Below, piece by piece: positions 41,896-51,422 of a stretch of DNA of 64,000 nucleotides. The stretch is from JBOICV01 sp050740255 (lineage in GTDB: Bacteria; Pseudomonadota; Gammaproteobacteria; Nevskiales; JBOICV01), in the NCBI GenBank assembly GCA_050740255.1, contig JBOICV010000078.1:1-64000 (forward strand). The letters are read 5' to 3'. Every line of letters begins with the position of its first letter. Position 1 is the first letter of the stretch. A program made the translations under genes and the position numbers. The notes below the pieces were generated by a model, which saw nothing but the letters and a program-made list of their open reading frames with translations, did no database searches and was not told the origin of the DNA.

Positions 41896-43215
41896 CTAGG
41901 CCAGGTTCAGGTCGAGGCCGGCGCTACGCGCCAGGTCAGCAAACCCAGGGAAAGAAGTGTTCACGTTGGCGCAATCCAGTATTTCGATCGGCGCACGAGC
42001 ACGCAAGGCCGCCATGCTGAACGACATCGCGATACGGTGATCGCCATGGCTATCTATGCTGCCGCCGTCGAAGCTACCCTTCGCGCCAAATCCCCGAATC
42101 GAGATCCCGTCGGCGGTAGGCTGCGCCGTGACCCCAAGCCGGGCGAGGCCGTCGGCCATCACCTGAATCCGGTCGCTCTCCTTTACGCGCAGCTCGGCCG
42201 CGCCGGTCAGCAGGGTCTCGCCTTCAGCGCAGGCGGCGGCGATGAAAAGCGCCGGGAATTCGTCAATTGCACTTGGCACCAAGCCTTCCGGAATATAGAT
42301 GCCCTTGAGCCCGCGCCCGCGTACCTGCACATGCGCCACCGGCTCGCCGCCCATCTGGCGCTGCCTGCCTTCCTCGATGTCTGCACCCATCCGGCGCAGA
42401 ATCTCGATGACCCCGGCCCTGGTGGGGTTCACTCCAACATCTTCCAACAGCAATTCGCTGCCGGGAACTATCGCGGCGCCCACCAGGAAAAATGCGGCGG
42501 AAGAAATATCGGAAGGAACTTCAAGCCTCGTGCCCTGCAGTTGGCCGCCACCGCGCACCGCAGCACTTTTCCCCGTCACCGTCACTGGATAGCCAAAAGC
42601 CGCCAGCATGCGTTCGGTATGGTCGCGGCTCCTCTGAGCTTCGATCACTTCGGTCTCGCCACTGGCGTACAGACCCGCCAGCAGCAGACATGACTTGACC
42701 TGCGCACTGGCTACCGGCAGCGGATAGCGGATGCCATGCAGCTTGCGGCCGCCGTGAATTTTCAGCGGCGCCCGGCTGTCGCCGCCGAGCGATTCGATCC
42801 GCGCGCCCATCTCGGCGAGCGGCGTCATCACGCGCTGCATCGGCCGTTTGCGCAGAGAGTCATCGCCGGTCAAGCTGCTGTCAAAGCCCTGCGCGGCCAG
42901 GATGCCGCTCAGCAAGCGCATCGACGTGCCGGAATTGCCGCAGTCAATCGTATCGCGCGGTGCCTGCAGGCCGTGCAGGCCGACGCCCTTGATGCGCAGA
43001 TTCGTGCCCCGCCGCTCGATGACCGGGCCCATTTGCTCGAAAGCGCGGGCGGTGGCCAGGCAGTCCTCACCGTCCAGGAAATTGCTGACTTCGGTCTCAC
43101 CTTCAGCCAGCGCGCCAAGCATGACCGCGCGGTGCGAAATGGATTTGTCGCCGGGCAGCTTCAGCTTGCCGCCGAGTTGCCCGCCGTTACAAACCCGATA
43201 GTCAATGCGCGCCAC
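41896..43215 (-). CDS. aroA: 3-phosphoshikimate 1-carboxyvinyltransferase (EPSP synthase)
   Basis: A 439-residue enzyme of the shikimate pathway. It starts at GTG (43215) and contains LKLPGDKSISHRAVMLGALA, DCGNSGTSMRLLSGILA and the C-terminal ESDRIQVMADGLA with DHRIAMSFSMAALRA. In Pseudomonas the homologous domain is fused to prephenate dehydrogenase. Here tyrA ends with TAG two bases before this GTG, so the genes are separate but adjacent. The product EPSP leads to chorismate for the downstream pheA and tyrA products. Confidence 0.97.
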   Translation of the reverse strand: MARIDYRVCNGGQLGGKLKLPGDKSISHRAVMLGALAEGETEVSNFLDGEDCLATARAFEQMGPVIERRGTNLRIKGVGLHGLQAPRDTIDCGNSGTSMRLLSGILAAQGFDSSLTGDDSLRKRPMQRVMTPLAEMGARIESLGGDSRAPLKIHGGRKLHGIRYPLPVASAQVKSCLLLAGLYASGETEVIEAQRSRDHTERMLAAFGYPVTVTGKSAAVRGGGQLQGTRLEVPSDISSAAFFLVGAAIVPGSELLLEDVGVNPTRAGVIEILRRMGADIEEGRQRQMGGEPVAHVQVRGRGLKGIYIPEGLVPSAIDEFPALFIAAACAEGETLLTGAAELRVKESDRIQVMADGLARLGVTAQPTADGISIRGFGAKGSFDGGSIDSHGDHRIAMSFSMAALRARAPIEILDCANVNTSFPGFADLARSAGLDLNLA

Positions 43216-43217
43216 GT

Positions 43218-44123
43218 CTACTCCGCAGCGCGGTCGAGGCCATTGCCCGGACCGATCATCTGCGCGAAGCGGTCGCGCGCGGCCTTGGCCCGGCTGAAAC
43301 TCTCCAGCAATTGCGTTCGATCACCCTGCTCCAGCGCCGCACGCAAACCCTGGACGGTCGCGTCGAAGCGTTCTAGCGCGCGCAGCAAAGACGTCCGGTT
43401 GGCGCCGGCGATATCCGCCCACATCGCCGGATTGCTGGAGGCGATACGCGTGAAGTCGCGGAAGCCGCCGGCGGCATAGGTGAATATTTCGCTGCGCTCC
43501 TCCATTGCCGCTAGGCAATCCACCAGCGCGAAGGCCAGTAGATGCGGTAAATGGCTGGTGGCCGCGAGCACTTCATCATGATGCGCGGCGCTCATGGTGG
43601 TGACGCGCGCGCCGCAGCTTTCCCACAGGGCCCGGACTTTCGCGATCGCGGCAACGTCGGTTGCTTTTTCCGGGGTAAGAATCACGCGCCGCTGCTGAAA
43701 CAGCGCCGCGGATGAAGCTTCGACTCCGCTTCGCTCCGTGCCGGCGATAGGGTGACCCGGCACAAAGTTCGGTGGCAGCTCACCCAGTTTCGCCGCGACC
43801 GACGCAATCACGCTAGCCTTGGTGCTACCGACGTCGGTTACCACGGCGGCGGCGGCCAGTCCCGGCAACAGCGCGGCGTAACAATCGGCGATAGCGGTCA
43901 CCGGCATGCCGAGCAGAATCAGGTCGGCGCCACGAACCGCAGCGGCGGGATCAGTACTGAAGTGATCCACGACGCCGAGCGTCCTGGCCTGCTCGAGCGT
44001 TTCAAGCTGGCGACCGCAGCCGACGATTTCATCCACGACCCCCGCCGCACGCAAGGCGCGCGCCGCCGAGCCGCCGATCAGGCCGACGCCTATCACCGCG
44101 AGCCGCTTGATGCGCAGCTTCAT
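43218..44123 (-). CDS. tyrA: prephenate or arogenate dehydrogenase
   Basis: A 301-residue NAD(P)-dependent enzyme of tyrosine biosynthesis. The Rossmann motif is AVIGVGLIGGSAARALR, with the catalytic His in VPGHPIAGTERSGVEASS. It has no fused chorismate mutase, ACT or AroA domain, so feedback control may be at the active site. It overlaps the hisC stop by 4 bases (ATGA) and ends 2 bp before aroA. Substrate choice between prephenate and arogenate is not clear from sequence. Confidence 0.95.
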   Translation of the reverse strand: MKLRIKRLAVIGVGLIGGSAARALRAAGVVDEIVGCGRQLETLEQARTLGVVDHFSTDPAAAVRGADLILLGMPVTAIADCYAALLPGLAAAAVVTDVGSTKASVIASVAAKLGELPPNFVPGHPIAGTERSGVEASSAALFQQRRVILTPEKATDVAAIAKVRALWESCGARVTTMSAAHHDEVLAATSHLPHLLAFALVDCLAAMEERSEIFTYAAGGFRDFTRIASSNPAMWADIAGANRTSLLRALERFDATVQGLRAALEQGDRTQLLESFSRAKAARDRFAQMIGPGNGLDRAAE

Positions 44124-45235
44124 TTCAACACTTCCGCCAGGGCCGACAGACAGCGCGTGTTCTGCGCCTCCGTGCCCACAGTAATGCGCAGAAAGTCGGG
44201 CATTTTATAAGACGCCAGCGGCCGCACGATCACGCCCTTTCTGAGCAAGGCCTGAAACAGCGGCACGCCGGGCCGCCGCATATCAACCGTGATGAAATTA
44301 GCCTGCGACGGCAGTGTTTTCAATCCCAGCGCGCGCAAACCTTGCTGCAACTGATGCAAGCCCTGCGTATTGAGCGCTACCGAACGCGTCACATGGGTCT
44401 GATCGTCCAGCGCGGTCTCGGCTGCAGCGAGCGCAAGACTGTTGACATTGAAGGGCTGGCGCACGCGGTTTAGCAGATCGGCAATCTCAGTGCTGGCCAG
44501 TGCGTAACCGATGCGCAGCGCCGCCAGTCCGTAAACCTTGGAGAAGGTGCGGGTCAGGACCAGATTCGGGTATTGCTCGAGCCAGGCACGGCTATCGGGC
44601 CGCGTCCCCGGGTCCATGTATTCGGTGTAAGCCTCGTCCAGCACCACGACGGTTTGTGGTGAAACCCTGGATACGAAACCTTCGAGTGCGCCGGGCTCCA
44701 GCCAGGTTCCGGTCGGATTGTTGGGATTCGCGATAAAAACCACGCCGACGTCCGGCCTCAACGCCGCCGCCAGTGCATTCAGGTCATGCCCCAGGGGCTG
44801 GCTGGACGCCATCGGCTGAGCGGGTGCAATGCGCAGCTCGGCGCCGGTGGCCTGGCTGGCCAGCGGATATACCGCGAAGGCGAACTCGGAAAACAGCGCG
44901 ATACGTCCCGGGCCAAGAAATGTCCGGGCCACCAGCTCCAGCACGTCGTTGGAACCATTGCCGAGCACGATACGCGCGGCGTCAATAGCGTGCAGCCGCG
45001 CGAGCTTCTGCTTGAGCCGAACGCCGTTGCCGTCCGGATACAAGCCGACATCCTTGAGCGCCGCTTCAATCGCCGGCCGCACGCGCGGGCTTGCGCCCAG
45101 CGGATTCTCGTTGGAGGCGAGCTTGATGATGTCGCTGATCCCCAGCTCGCGCTCCAGCTCTTCAATGGGTTTGCCCGGCTGATACGGTTCCAGCGTGCGC
45201 ACGCCGACGAGCGCACGCTCCAACAGCGCGCTCAT
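44120..45235 (-). CDS. hisC: histidinol-phosphate aminotransferase family protein
   Basis: A 371-residue PLP-dependent class I/II aminotransferase. The PLP lysine is in LTRTFSKVYGLAALRIGYA. Other conserved stretches are NENPLGASP at the N-terminus, IFIANPNNPTGT-like VVFIANPNNPTGTW, and VVLDEAYTEY. In this gene context the family (hisC2/hisHb) commonly acts as an aromatic aminotransferase on prephenate or phenylpyruvate, with possible histidinol-phosphate activity. It sits between pheA (2 bp) and tyrA (4-bp overlap). Confidence 0.93.
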   Translation of the reverse strand: MSALLERALVGVRTLEPYQPGKPIEELERELGISDIIKLASNENPLGASPRVRPAIEAALKDVGLYPDGNGVRLKQKLARLHAIDAARIVLGNGSNDVLELVARTFLGPGRIALFSEFAFAVYPLASQATGAELRIAPAQPMASSQPLGHDLNALAAALRPDVGVVFIANPNNPTGTWLEPGALEGFVSRVSPQTVVVLDEAYTEYMDPGTRPDSRAWLEQYPNLVLTRTFSKVYGLAALRIGYALASTEIADLLNRVRQPFNVNSLALAAAETALDDQTHVTRSVALNTQGLHQLQQGLRALGLKTLPSQANFITVDMRRPGVPLFQALLRKGVIVRPLASYKMPDFLRITVGTEAQNTRCLSALAEVLK

Positions 45236-45237
45236 GG

Positions 45238-46320
45238 CTAAACCGCGGCCTTGGGGTAGGAACCGAGTATCTTGAAATACGACGCCGCTGCACGGATTTG
45301 TTCCAGCACCGCGCCGACTTTTGCTTCGTCGGCGTGGCCTTCGACGTCAACGAAGAAGTTGTAGTCCCAGGTGCCGCGCCTTGAGGGCCGCGACTCGATG
45401 CGGCACAGATTCACACCCGCCTCGGCGAAAGGCTGCAACAGCTCGAACAAAGCGCCCGGGCGATTGTGCGCCGACAGCAGCAGCGAGGTCATATCCTGCC
45501 CGGTGGCGGGTACCGCCCGCTGGCCGATAATGAAGAAGCGCGTGGTGTTGTCCGGCTCATCCTCGATGTTCTTGGCCAGAATATTCAGCCCATAGAGTTC
45601 GGCCGCGGCGCGGCCGGCGATCGCCGCCGAATCCATCTCGCCTTTGACGATGCGCGCCGCCTCGGCATTGCTGCTGACCGCAGCCCGCACCACGTTAGGC
45701 AATTTGCTGTCCAACCACTTGCGGCATTGCGCCAGCGACTGCGCGTGCGCCACGACGCGTTTCACCGCTGACAACTCGGCGGTGCCGGACAGCAGATGAT
45801 GGTGTACCGCCAATGTCACCTCGCCGCAGATCTTGAGCGGGCTGCCGACAAATAAATCCAGCGTATGGTTGACCACGCCTTCGGTCGAATTTTCAACCGG
45901 CACCACACCGTAGTCGCTATTGCCGGCCTCGACTTCGCGGAAGATTTCATCAATCGCATTCAAAGGCAGCGACGTCACCGCGTGGCCGAAGTGCTTGAAC
46001 ACCGCCGCCTGGGTATAAGTCCCTTCCGGCCCGAGGTAGGCCACTTTCAACGGGGATTCCAAGGCCAGGCAGGCGGACATGATTTCGCGCACCAGCCGCG
46101 CCAGGGTCTCGTCGGTCAAGGGCCCCGGATTCTGGTCTATTACGCGCCGCAGGACCTCAGCCTCGCGGTCGGGCCGGTAATGGTCGCGGTCGGCCCCCAT
46201 TTTCTGCTTGATGCGCCCGGCCTCAACCGCGACTTGCGCTCGCTGACTGATGAGCTTGAGCAACGCGGCATCGAGCGCATCAATGCGCTCGCGGGCGGAC
46301 TGCAGCTCTTTATCGCTCAT
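45238..46320 (-). CDS. pheA: bifunctional chorismate mutase / prephenate dehydratase
   Basis: A 360-residue P-protein. The AroQ chorismate mutase helices span about 1-90 (ERIDALDAALLKLISQRAQV). Prephenate dehydratase begins AYLGPEGTYTQAAVFKHFG and has the catalytic Thr in NTTRFFIIG. The C-terminal ACT domain carries the phenylalanine-binding ESRP motif in CRIESRPSRRGTWDYNFFVD, so feedback inhibition by Phe is expected. It is 20 bp downstream of serA and 2 bp upstream of hisC. Confidence 0.97.
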   Translation of the reverse strand: MSDKELQSARERIDALDAALLKLISQRAQVAVEAGRIKQKMGADRDHYRPDREAEVLRRVIDQNPGPLTDETLARLVREIMSACLALESPLKVAYLGPEGTYTQAAVFKHFGHAVTSLPLNAIDEIFREVEAGNSDYGVVPVENSTEGVVNHTLDLFVGSPLKICGEVTLAVHHHLLSGTAELSAVKRVVAHAQSLAQCRKWLDSKLPNVVRAAVSSNAEAARIVKGEMDSAAIAGRAAAELYGLNILAKNIEDEPDNTTRFFIIGQRAVPATGQDMTSLLLSAHNRPGALFELLQPFAEAGVNLCRIESRPSRRGTWDYNFFVDVEGHADEAKVGAVLEQIRAAASYFKILGSYPKAAV

Positions 46321-46340
46321 GACCGGTCGTCTCGACGCGC

Positions 46341-47507
46341 TCAGATACGGCGCACCGACAGCACGCCCTGGATTGCGCGCAGCTCGCTCAACGCGGCGTC
46401 CGGCACCGGCTGATCGGTGTCCACCAGCGTGTAGGCGATCTCGCCCTTCGACTTGTTGAGCAGATCGGCGATATTGAGCTTGTGCTGGCCGAACACGCCG
46501 GACATCTGTCCGACCATATTCGGTACGTTGGCGTTGACGATGGCAATGCGATGCGTACCCTCCAGCCGCGGCATCACCGCCTCGGGGAAGTTAACCGAGT
46601 TGCGAATACTGCCGTCCTCCAGAAATTCACGCAGTTGATCGGCCACCATCACCGCGCAGTTGTCTTCGGCCTCATCGGTTGAAGCACCCAGATGCGGCAA
46701 GGAGATGAAACGCGGATGTGACTTGAGCGCGCCGCTCGGGAAATCACAGACATAGGCGTGCAGCTTGCCGGAATCCAGCGCGGCCCTGACCGCGTCGCTA
46801 TCGACGATGCCCTCGCGCGCGAAATTCAGCAGTACTGCACCCCTGCGCATGATCCTGAGCCGTTCGGTATTGATCATTTTCCTGGTCGCATCCACGAGCG
46901 GCACGTGCAGGGTCACGAAATCGGAACGCGCCAGCAAATCGTCCACCGACAGCGCCTGCTGCACACCGGCGTTCATCTGCCACGCATTCTGTACCGTGAT
47001 GCTCGGGTCATAGCCGATCGCGCGCATTCCGAGTGCCATCGCGGAATTGGCCACCCGCACGCCGATGGCGCCCAGGCCGACCACGCCGAGCGTGCGACCG
47101 GGCAGCTCGAAGCCCTTGAACTTCTTTTTGCCGGCTTCGACCTGTTCGTGCAAGGCCTTGTCGTCACCCTGCAGGCCACGCACGAACTCCGCCGCCTGCA
47201 CCACATTGCGCGCCGCCAGAAACATGCCGGCCAGCACTAGCTCCTTCACCGCGTTGGCATTGGCGCCGGGTGCATTGAACACCACCACGCCGCGCTGGGT
47301 CATTTGCGGCACCGGAATATTATTGACGCCCGCTCCGGCGCGGCCGATCGCCTTGACCGAGCCCGGCACCTCTATTTTGTGCATCTCGGCCGAGCGCACC
47401 ATGATCGCATCCGGATGCGTCATTTCCGAGGCGATTTCGTACTGATCGCGCGGCAGACGTTCTAGGCCTTGCGGGGAGATGTTGTTGAGCGTAAGAATCT
47501 TGAACAT
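46341..47507 (-). CDS. serA: D-3-phosphoglycerate dehydrogenase
   Basis: A 388-residue NAD-dependent enzyme at the start of serine synthesis. It has the substrate domain, the Rossmann motif VGLGAIGVRVANSAM, the Arg-Asp/Glu-His catalytic set (including LPHLGASTDEAEDN), and a short C-terminal ACT domain from about 320 (IAIVNANVPNMVGQMSGVFG). It sits between serC and pheA. About 160 bp upstream may hold its own promoter (tacaat near 47577). It is absent from the corresponding Pseudomonas order I recall. Confidence 0.92.
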   Translation of the reverse strand: MFKILTLNNISPQGLERLPRDQYEIASEMTHPDAIMVRSAEMHKIEVPGSVKAIGRAGAGVNNIPVPQMTQRGVVVFNAPGANANAVKELVLAGMFLAARNVVQAAEFVRGLQGDDKALHEQVEAGKKKFKGFELPGRTLGVVGLGAIGVRVANSAMALGMRAIGYDPSITVQNAWQMNAGVQQALSVDDLLARSDFVTLHVPLVDATRKMINTERLRIMRRGAVLLNFAREGIVDSDAVRAALDSGKLHAYVCDFPSGALKSHPRFISLPHLGASTDEAEDNCAVMVADQLREFLEDGSIRNSVNFPEAVMPRLEGTHRIAIVNANVPNMVGQMSGVFGQHKLNIADLLNKSKGEIAYTLVDTDQPVPDAALSELRAIQGVLSVRRI

Positions 47508-47666
47508 GGGACTCGATCTCGCTTATGCGTACGCCGGCACGGCCTTGGCCGCCCCGGCTGGAAAAAACAAGGCGCTTATTGTATTCGCGTTTGAAGATGC
47601 GGTGACGGGCGCCTTCCGCCCGACGTAGGCTCCGGCTCGGCAAGATCGGGGTTCGTGCCGAAACAG

Positions 47667-48746
47667 TTACGCGTTTCGCTGCGCGAAGTCCTGCATGAAA
47701 CCAATCAGCGCATCAACACCCGCCTCAGGCATGGCGTTGTACAGGCTGGCGCGCATGCCGCCGACCGAACGATGGCCCTTGAGCGTGACCAGACCCTGCT
47801 GCTTGGCCTCTTTGAGAAAAGGCTCGTCCAGCGTTTCGCTTTTCAACACGAAGGGTAGGTTCATCCAGGAACGGCAATCCTTCTCTATCGGATTGCGGTA
47901 AAAACCGCCGGAGCCGTCAATCGCGGCGTACAGCTTCTGCGCTTTGCGCTGATTGATCCTGCTCTGTTCGGTCAGGCCGCCGAGCGCCTTGATGTGCTTG
48001 AACACGAGCCCGCAGATATACCAGGCGTAGCAGGCGGGCGTGTTCAGCATGGACTCGGCCTCAGCCTGCTTGGCGAAATCCAGCACGCTCGGCGTGCTCG
48101 GCACGGCGTGACCGATCAAGTCCTCGCGCACGATGACGATGACGATGCCGGAAGGACCGATGTTCTTCTGCGCGCCGGCGTAAATCAGCCCGAACTTGCT
48201 CACGTCCAGCGGGCGCGACAACAGGGTCGAGGACATGTCCGCCACCAGCGGTACCTCGCCTGCTTGCGGAATCCAGTGAAACTCCACACCACTGATGGTT
48301 TCGTTCGGGCAGTAGTGAAGATAGGCGGCGTCCTTCGATAGCTTCCACTCGCTTTGCGGCGGAATACCGAAGAATTTACGCGATTCGCCGCTGGCAGCGA
48401 TATTCACCGAACCGTATTTCCTGGCCTCGGCAACGGCTTTCTTAGACCAGTCGCCGGTTACCACATAATCCGCGCCCCTGCCCCGCAACAGATTCAGCGG
48501 AATGCCCGCAAACTGCGCTGTCGCGCCGCCTTGCAGAAACAGCACTTTGTAGTTGGTGGGGACGCTCAGCAGCTCGCGCAAGTCCTGCTCCGCTTCCTGC
48601 GCGATGGCGATGAATTCCTTGCCGCGATGGGACATCTCCATCACCGACATGCCGCAGCCATGCCAGTCCAGGATCTCTGCGGCGGCTTGCTTGAGTACCG
48701 CCTCGGGCAGCGCGGCGGGGCCGGCGCTGAAGTTGTAAACGCGCAT
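47667..48746 (-). CDS. serC: phosphoserine aminotransferase
   Basis: A 359-residue PLP enzyme that makes phosphoserine and also serves PLP biosynthesis. It begins MRVYNFSAGPAALPEAVL and has the Schiff-base lysine in IYAGAQKNIGPSG and the GMRASLYNAMPEAGVDALI tail. The ATG at 48746 is the family start, with AGGAAAA upstream. It lies 19 bp downstream of gyrA, the classical gyrA-serC-pheA arrangement. Confidence 0.97.
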   Translation of the reverse strand: MRVYNFSAGPAALPEAVLKQAAAEILDWHGCGMSVMEMSHRGKEFIAIAQEAEQDLRELLSVPTNYKVLFLQGGATAQFAGIPLNLLRGRGADYVVTGDWSKKAVAEARKYGSVNIAASGESRKFFGIPPQSEWKLSKDAAYLHYCPNETISGVEFHWIPQAGEVPLVADMSSTLLSRPLDVSKFGLIYAGAQKNIGPSGIVIVIVREDLIGHAVPSTPSVLDFAKQAEAESMLNTPACYAWYICGLVFKHIKALGGLTEQSRINQRKAQKLYAAIDGSGGFYRNPIEKDCRSWMNLPFVLKSETLDEPFLKEAKQQGLVTLKGHRSVGGMRASLYNAMPEAGVDALIGFMQDFAQRNA

Positions 48747-48765
48747 GGTTTTTAGTTTTCCTGGC

Positions 48766-51312
48766 CTAACTTCCCGGCACGGAATCGGTTTCGTCCGGCA
48801 CGATGCAATCCACGCCGACCACACGGCTCTCTTCCACCCGGATCAGGCGCACGCCCTGGGTATTGCGCCCCTGCACGGAAATCTCGTTGCAGGCAGTGCG
48901 CACCAGTTGTCCCGTGTCGCAAATCAGCATGACTTCGTCTGCGGGCTGCACCTGGGTCGCCGCCACTACCGGCCCGGTCTTGTCGGTGATGTTGAGCGCA
49001 ATAACGCCCTGCCCGCCGCGGCCATGCGGCGGGTAATCGGCAATCGGTGTGCGTTTGCCAAAGCCGCGTTCCGACACTGTAAGAACGTCACCGTCACCGA
49101 CGACGATCAGGGCGATCACCGCATCGTTTTCCTCGATCAGCTTGATGCCGCGCACGCCGGCCGCATTGCGACCCATCGCACGCACCTCGTCTTCCTGGAA
49201 ACGGATCACCTTGCCCTGACGTGAGAACAGCATGACGTCCTGCTTGCCGTTGGTCAGGTCCGCGCCAATCAGGCTGTCGCCGTCGTGCAAGTCCACCGCG
49301 ATGATGCCGCCCGCGCGCGGGCGCGAGAACTGCTCCAGTGAGGTTTTCTTGACCGTGCCCTGGCGCGTCGCCAGGAACACATACTGATCGTCGCGGAATT
49401 CCTTGACCGGCAACACCGCGTTGATGCGCTCGCCTTCCTGCAAGGGCAGCAGATTGACGATCGGTTTGCCGCGCGCGCCACGCGCCGCCTCGGGCAATTG
49501 GTAAACCTTGAGCCAGTACATCTGACCGCGGTTGGAGAAGCACAGCAGCCAGTTGTGCGTGTGCGTCACCCACAGCTTGTCGATGAAGTCCTCTTCCTTG
49601 GTGGTGGCGGCGGTTTTGCCGACGCCGCCGCGACGCTGCACGCGATACTCGTCCAACGGCTGACGCTTGATATAGCCCTCGTGCGACAGCGTCACCACCA
49701 CCTCATGCGGCGTGATCAAGTCCTCGGTGTCGAGGTCGGTTTCGGCGTTCTGAATTTCGGTGCGGCGCGCATCGCCATAGTCGCTCGCGATGCCTTCCAG
49801 CTCGCCGCGAATCACCGCGAGCAGGCGCGCTTCGCTCCCCAATATCTCCAGCAGCTCGCCGATGGTGTGCAGCAACTGCTGGTATTCCTCGATGATCTTG
49901 TCCTGCTCCAGGCCGGTCAGGCGGTGCAGACGCAATTCCAGAATCGCCTGGGCCTGACCCTCGGTCAGGCGATAACCTTCATTGACCAGACCGTACTCGG
50001 CGGCGAGTCCATCGGGACGCGAGCTGACGCTCCCCGCGCGCTCCAACAGTTGCGTCACCGTCCCCGGCTGCCACAAGCGCGCCATCAGGCCCGATTTGGC
50101 TTCCGCCGGACCGCGCGAAGCCTTGATCAGCGCGATCACCTCATCAATATTGGCCAGCGCAACCGCCAGACCCTCGAGGATATGGGCGCGTTCGCGGGCC
50201 TTGCGCAATTCGAACTGGGTGCGGCGTGATACCACCTCGCGGCGATGACGGATGAAGGCGCCGAGCAGGTCCTTGAGGTTCAGCAGCTTGGGCTGGCCCT
50301 CGTCCAAGGCCACCATGTTCAGGCCGAATACGGTCTGCATCGCGGTGTTCTGGTACAGGTTGTTGAGCATCACGTCGGCGTTCTCGCCGCGCTTCAGCTC
50401 GACCACCATGCGCATGCCGTCCTTGTCGGACTCATCGCGCAAGTCGGTAATACCCTCGAGTTTCTTCTCCTTCACCAGCTCGGAGATGCGCTCCAGCAGC
50501 CTTGCCTTGTTGACCTGAAACGGCAACTCGGTGACCACAATGCGCGGCTTGCCGGCATCCGTCTCCTCGATTTGCGCACGCGCGCGCACCAGGATGCGGC
50601 CGCGGCCGGTGAAATAGGCCTCGCGGATACCACGCGCACCGTTGATGATGCCGGCGGTCGGAAAATCCGGCCCGGGCAGATGCTGCATCATCTCTTCGAT
50701 TGTGATGTCGGGCTTGTCGATCAGCGCAATGGTGGCGCGCACGACTTCGCCGAGGTTGTGCGGCGGGATATTGGTCGCCATGCCGACCGCAATACCGGTC
50801 TGGCCATTGACCAGCAGGTTCGGGAATTTGGCGGGCAGAACGGTAGGCTCGGTTTCGGACTCGTCGTAGTTCGGGACGAAGTCCACCGTTTCTTTTTCGA
50901 TGTCGGCCAAAAGCTCGTGCGCGAGCTTGGCCATGCGTACTTCGGTGTAACGCATGGCTGCGGGGGCGTCGCCGTCCACGCTGCCGAAATTGCCCTGTCC
51001 ATCAATCAGCACGTAGCGCATGGAGAAGGTCTGCGCCATGCGAACCATGGTGTCGTAGACCGCGGTGTCACCGTGCGGATGGTATTTGCCGATCACGTCG
51101 CCGACGATGCGGGCGGATTTCTTGTAGGGCTTGTTCCAGTCATTGCCCAGTTCGCGCATCGCATGCAGCACGCGGCGGTGCACCGGTTTGAGTCCGTCAC
51201 GCACATCCGGCAGGGCACGGCCGACGATCACGCTCATCGCGTAATCGAGGTAGGAGCGGCGCATCTCGTCTTCGAGATTGACCTGCAGGATTTCTTTGGC
51301 GACTTCAGTCAT
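48766..51312 (-). CDS. gyrA: DNA gyrase subunit A
   Basis: An 848-residue type II topoisomerase subunit. The breakage-reunion domain has the catalytic Tyr122 in AAMRYTEVRMAKL and the quinolone-determining region HPHGDTAVYDTMVRMAQ, with Thr83 and Asp87. The C-terminal domain has the six-bladed beta-pinwheel repeats and the gyrase box QRRGGVGK. Thr83 is the natural residue in several gammaproteobacteria, so it is not evidence of selection. The 110-bp upstream region is AT-rich (51313-51400) and should hold the promoter. Confidence 0.98.
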   Translation of the reverse strand: MTEVAKEILQVNLEDEMRRSYLDYAMSVIVGRALPDVRDGLKPVHRRVLHAMRELGNDWNKPYKKSARIVGDVIGKYHPHGDTAVYDTMVRMAQTFSMRYVLIDGQGNFGSVDGDAPAAMRYTEVRMAKLAHELLADIEKETVDFVPNYDESETEPTVLPAKFPNLLVNGQTGIAVGMATNIPPHNLGEVVRATIALIDKPDITIEEMMQHLPGPDFPTAGIINGARGIREAYFTGRGRILVRARAQIEETDAGKPRIVVTELPFQVNKARLLERISELVKEKKLEGITDLRDESDKDGMRMVVELKRGENADVMLNNLYQNTAMQTVFGLNMVALDEGQPKLLNLKDLLGAFIRHRREVVSRRTQFELRKARERAHILEGLAVALANIDEVIALIKASRGPAEAKSGLMARLWQPGTVTQLLERAGSVSSRPDGLAAEYGLVNEGYRLTEGQAQAILELRLHRLTGLEQDKIIEEYQQLLHTIGELLEILGSEARLLAVIRGELEGIASDYGDARRTEIQNAETDLDTEDLITPHEVVVTLSHEGYIKRQPLDEYRVQRRGGVGKTAATTKEEDFIDKLWVTHTHNWLLCFSNRGQMYWLKVYQLPEAARGARGKPIVNLLPLQEGERINAVLPVKEFRDDQYVFLATRQGTVKKTSLEQFSRPRAGGIIAVDLHDGDSLIGADLTNGKQDVMLFSRQGKVIRFQEDEVRAMGRNAAGVRGIKLIEENDAVIALIVVGDGDVLTVSERGFGKRTPIADYPPHGRGGQGVIALNITDKTGPVVAATQVQPADEVMLICDTGQLVRTACNEISVQGRNTQGVRLIRVEESRVVGVDCIVPDETDSVPGS

Positions 51313-51422
51313 GCGGAATGTATATTAAGTGATTGATTTTGTTATGTTTATCTGAATGTATAAAACGACGAAAATAAAGTCTTGGATTTTACCAGACTCG
51401 CCCATCGCGGCGATACCGATTT

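Noticed and set aside
51055..51075. GyrA Thr83 as a quinolone-resistance change
   Set aside because: Threonine is the normal residue here in several gammaproteobacteria, including Pseudomonas.
50245..51336. Long plus-strand open frame opposite the gyrA 5' half
   Set aside because: gyrA is certain on the other strand; the antisense product is His/Val/Asp-rich with no domain.
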